Source of the DNA: Steromphala cineraria
Lineage: Eukaryota > Mollusca > Gastropoda > Trochida > Trochidae
Assembly: GCA_916613615.1 (NCBI GenBank)
Contig: OU744736.1
Span: forward strand, 16,813,724-16,877,723
Length of the DNA stretch: 64,000 bases
Reading direction: 5' to 3'
Position numbers and translations under genes: made by a program. Below are positions 62,756 to 64,000 of the stretch, piece by piece (the stretch's first letter is position 1; the number at the start of each line of letters is the position of its first letter). The notes beneath the pieces were generated by a model. The model was not told where the DNA came from, searched no databases, and saw only the letters and a program-made list of their open reading frames with translations.

Positions 62756-63454
62756 AGTTGATGAACATCTGTAGGTCCAAATACCATGGCTACACTGATC
62801 CGAACTCGACTTAACAACAACATACATTCAACTGACTTTAAGACTACAATTGACATAAACTACAAGGGCTTTGTATAACTGCAGTTTTCCTGTAACTTGT
62901 GTTTAATCATTAGAGGCTATAGGAGAAGGAAATACTTCTATATTAACAGCAGGAAGTGAAGAGCTATTGGTGGTCTTAGACTGTTTTGCACTAGACATGT
63001 CGAGATCTACTTCAGATTTGTTATTTAACGGATTTAAAGTGCCTGAATGACTCTTGTGGGAAAAACTGCATATAAATATTTACAGGGTTTGAAATATGAT
63101 CTCGCACTACTCATTTAATTGATGACAAAATATTCCACGAGGCTAATTAACATGAATGACAAACCATAACATTGAATAACGAAAGATTGGTTAGTCACAA
63201 GTTAAATACCGGTACTTTATAAGTGATAGAGACAAATCATAGAGAGTTGTGACAAAACACACATATCCAAATACGATATGTTTAACAATATTAAAGATTG
63301 ATACGATTTGATACCACACACCATGATACACTATGATGTTTACAGAAAAAAAAGTAACTTTGATAAACATTGTAATTTTTAAGTTAAACAGTTTTAATGT
63401 CAACAATACTAACAAACAAAATGAAAAGAATATCACGATATATTTATAGGATAT

Positions 63455-63590
63455 CTAACGAGCTTCCCCTTTCATATCAAGTTTATGTCCCTAGTGAAAT
63501 AATTTTGCTTTGTCACGAGCCTTGGCGAGTGACAAACAAAATTATTTCACGAGGGACATAAACTTGATATGAAAGGGGAACGAGTTATGT
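63455..63590. mobile_element. Near-perfect 130-bp fold-back (hairpin) element
   Basis: The left arm AACGAGCTTCCCCTTTCATA...GAAATAATTTTGCTTTGTCAC pairs with a right arm GTGACAAACAAAATTATTTC...TATGAAAGGGGAACGAGTT around a loop of about 14 bp (63517-63530). Arms are about 58 bp with few mismatches. Confidence 0.85.
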
Positions 63591-63884
63591 ATCCTATTTA
63601 TTACCAACTTGCATTTCAGACGATTTATTGCTTTTTTAAATAACTTTTTATTATGCCTATAAAGAAACGAAACGGCGAATGAATATCAAACCACGTCACA
63701 GCCTCAAATATTATACTATTACGACGTCAAATATTCACATTTCTAAATTCTACCCTACGTTAATTCATATAGTTTCTGGTGAAATGTAAGTAATAAGCAC
63801 TTTAGTCATGAACGAAGCGTACATGAAAATAAAATCTCACTACGCGAGAAGAGTCAGAGTTATCTTTCTTTGATCAACGACATG

Positions 63885-63945
63885 TCATGACGGCCGCCAT
63901 TTGCCTGTATCTTTTCGTCAAATTGTGTAAACAACCGACTTCAAA
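63885..63945 (+). promoter_or_regulatory. Possible TSS/first exon at the right edge
   Basis: The words ACGGCCGCCATTTG (on the minus strand CAAATGGCGGCCGT, like the YY1-type ATGGCGGC initiator element) lie in a local CpG patch and are followed by a plus-strand donor-like TTCAAA|GTAAGTTT at 63945/63946. Too close to the window edge to judge; it could mark a neighbouring gene's promoter. Confidence 0.2.
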
Positions 63946-64000
63946 GTAAGTTTAAGATGCTTATCATTGTTCAAAAGCGTTTTGTTTTGAAGAAATGTTG

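Larger units (their letters stand above)
61465..64000. other. Upstream region
   Basis: Apart from exon A, the tandem repeat at 62380 and the hairpin at 63455 I see only AT-rich DNA. At 61749-61872 (minus) an open stretch ends at donor-like CCAG|GTTAGT in phase 2, which would fit exon B's acceptor phase, but it has no ATG and its upstream boundary is unclear. Confidence 0.4.

Overview
The window is animal nuclear DNA: AT-rich, almost gene-free on the surface, with long introns and many short non-autonomous repeats. I see no operons, ribosome-binding sites, CRISPR arrays or long open frames. The repeats suggest a mollusc, probably a gastropod. They include a tRNA-headed SINE whose tail resembles the 'gtgaggtgatatggggttt' and 'gtgagtgagtt...acgcc' repeats I know from limpet and abalone genomes, a second tRNA-derived SINE, and a tandem-cored element ending in a 'gtctcccgaaa...' hairpin. 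That placement is inference.

The clearest coding signal is one minus-strand gene spanning most of the window. Its best supported parts are a 57-bp symmetric exon at 24.3 kb and a GC-rich serine/proline-rich exon at 0.1-0.46 kb. Upstream lie at least two convincing alternative first coding exons, at 42.0 kb and 45.4 kb, and weaker ones at 62.2, 60.2 and 58.4 kb. One more at 21.0 kb lies downstream of the 57-bp exon. Each begins with an ATG and ends at a donor in phase 1. The 57-bp exon is phase 1 in and phase 1 out, and the 0.46-kb exon starts in phase 1, so every proposed first exon joins in frame. This looks like a multi-promoter gene with interchangeable N-termini on a common body that continues beyond position 1. 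I do not recognise the protein. The 58.4 and 60.2 kb exons are diverged copies of each other with matching splice sites.

By region: 0-6 kb holds the 3'-most exon seen, a pogo-like MITE and a CpG/CRE-rich patch; 6-14 kb holds tandem repeats and a 1.5-kb transposon-like element with eight units of about 170 bp; 14-20 kb holds a piggyBac-like MITE, a fresh 152-bp duplication and a SINE with target-site duplications; 20-25 kb holds the 21-kb exon candidate, a 415-bp MITE, a tRNA-SINE and the 57-bp exon; 25-41 kb is intron with MITEs, hammerhead-like motifs and microsatellites; 41-46 kb holds two first exons and a CpG/CCAAT-rich promoter candidate; 46-57 kb is repeat-rich intron; 57-64 kb holds three first-exon candidates, one inside a 1.44-kb terminal-inverted-repeat element, then more tandem repeats and a 130-bp hairpin. 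No intact transposase or reverse transcriptase was found.
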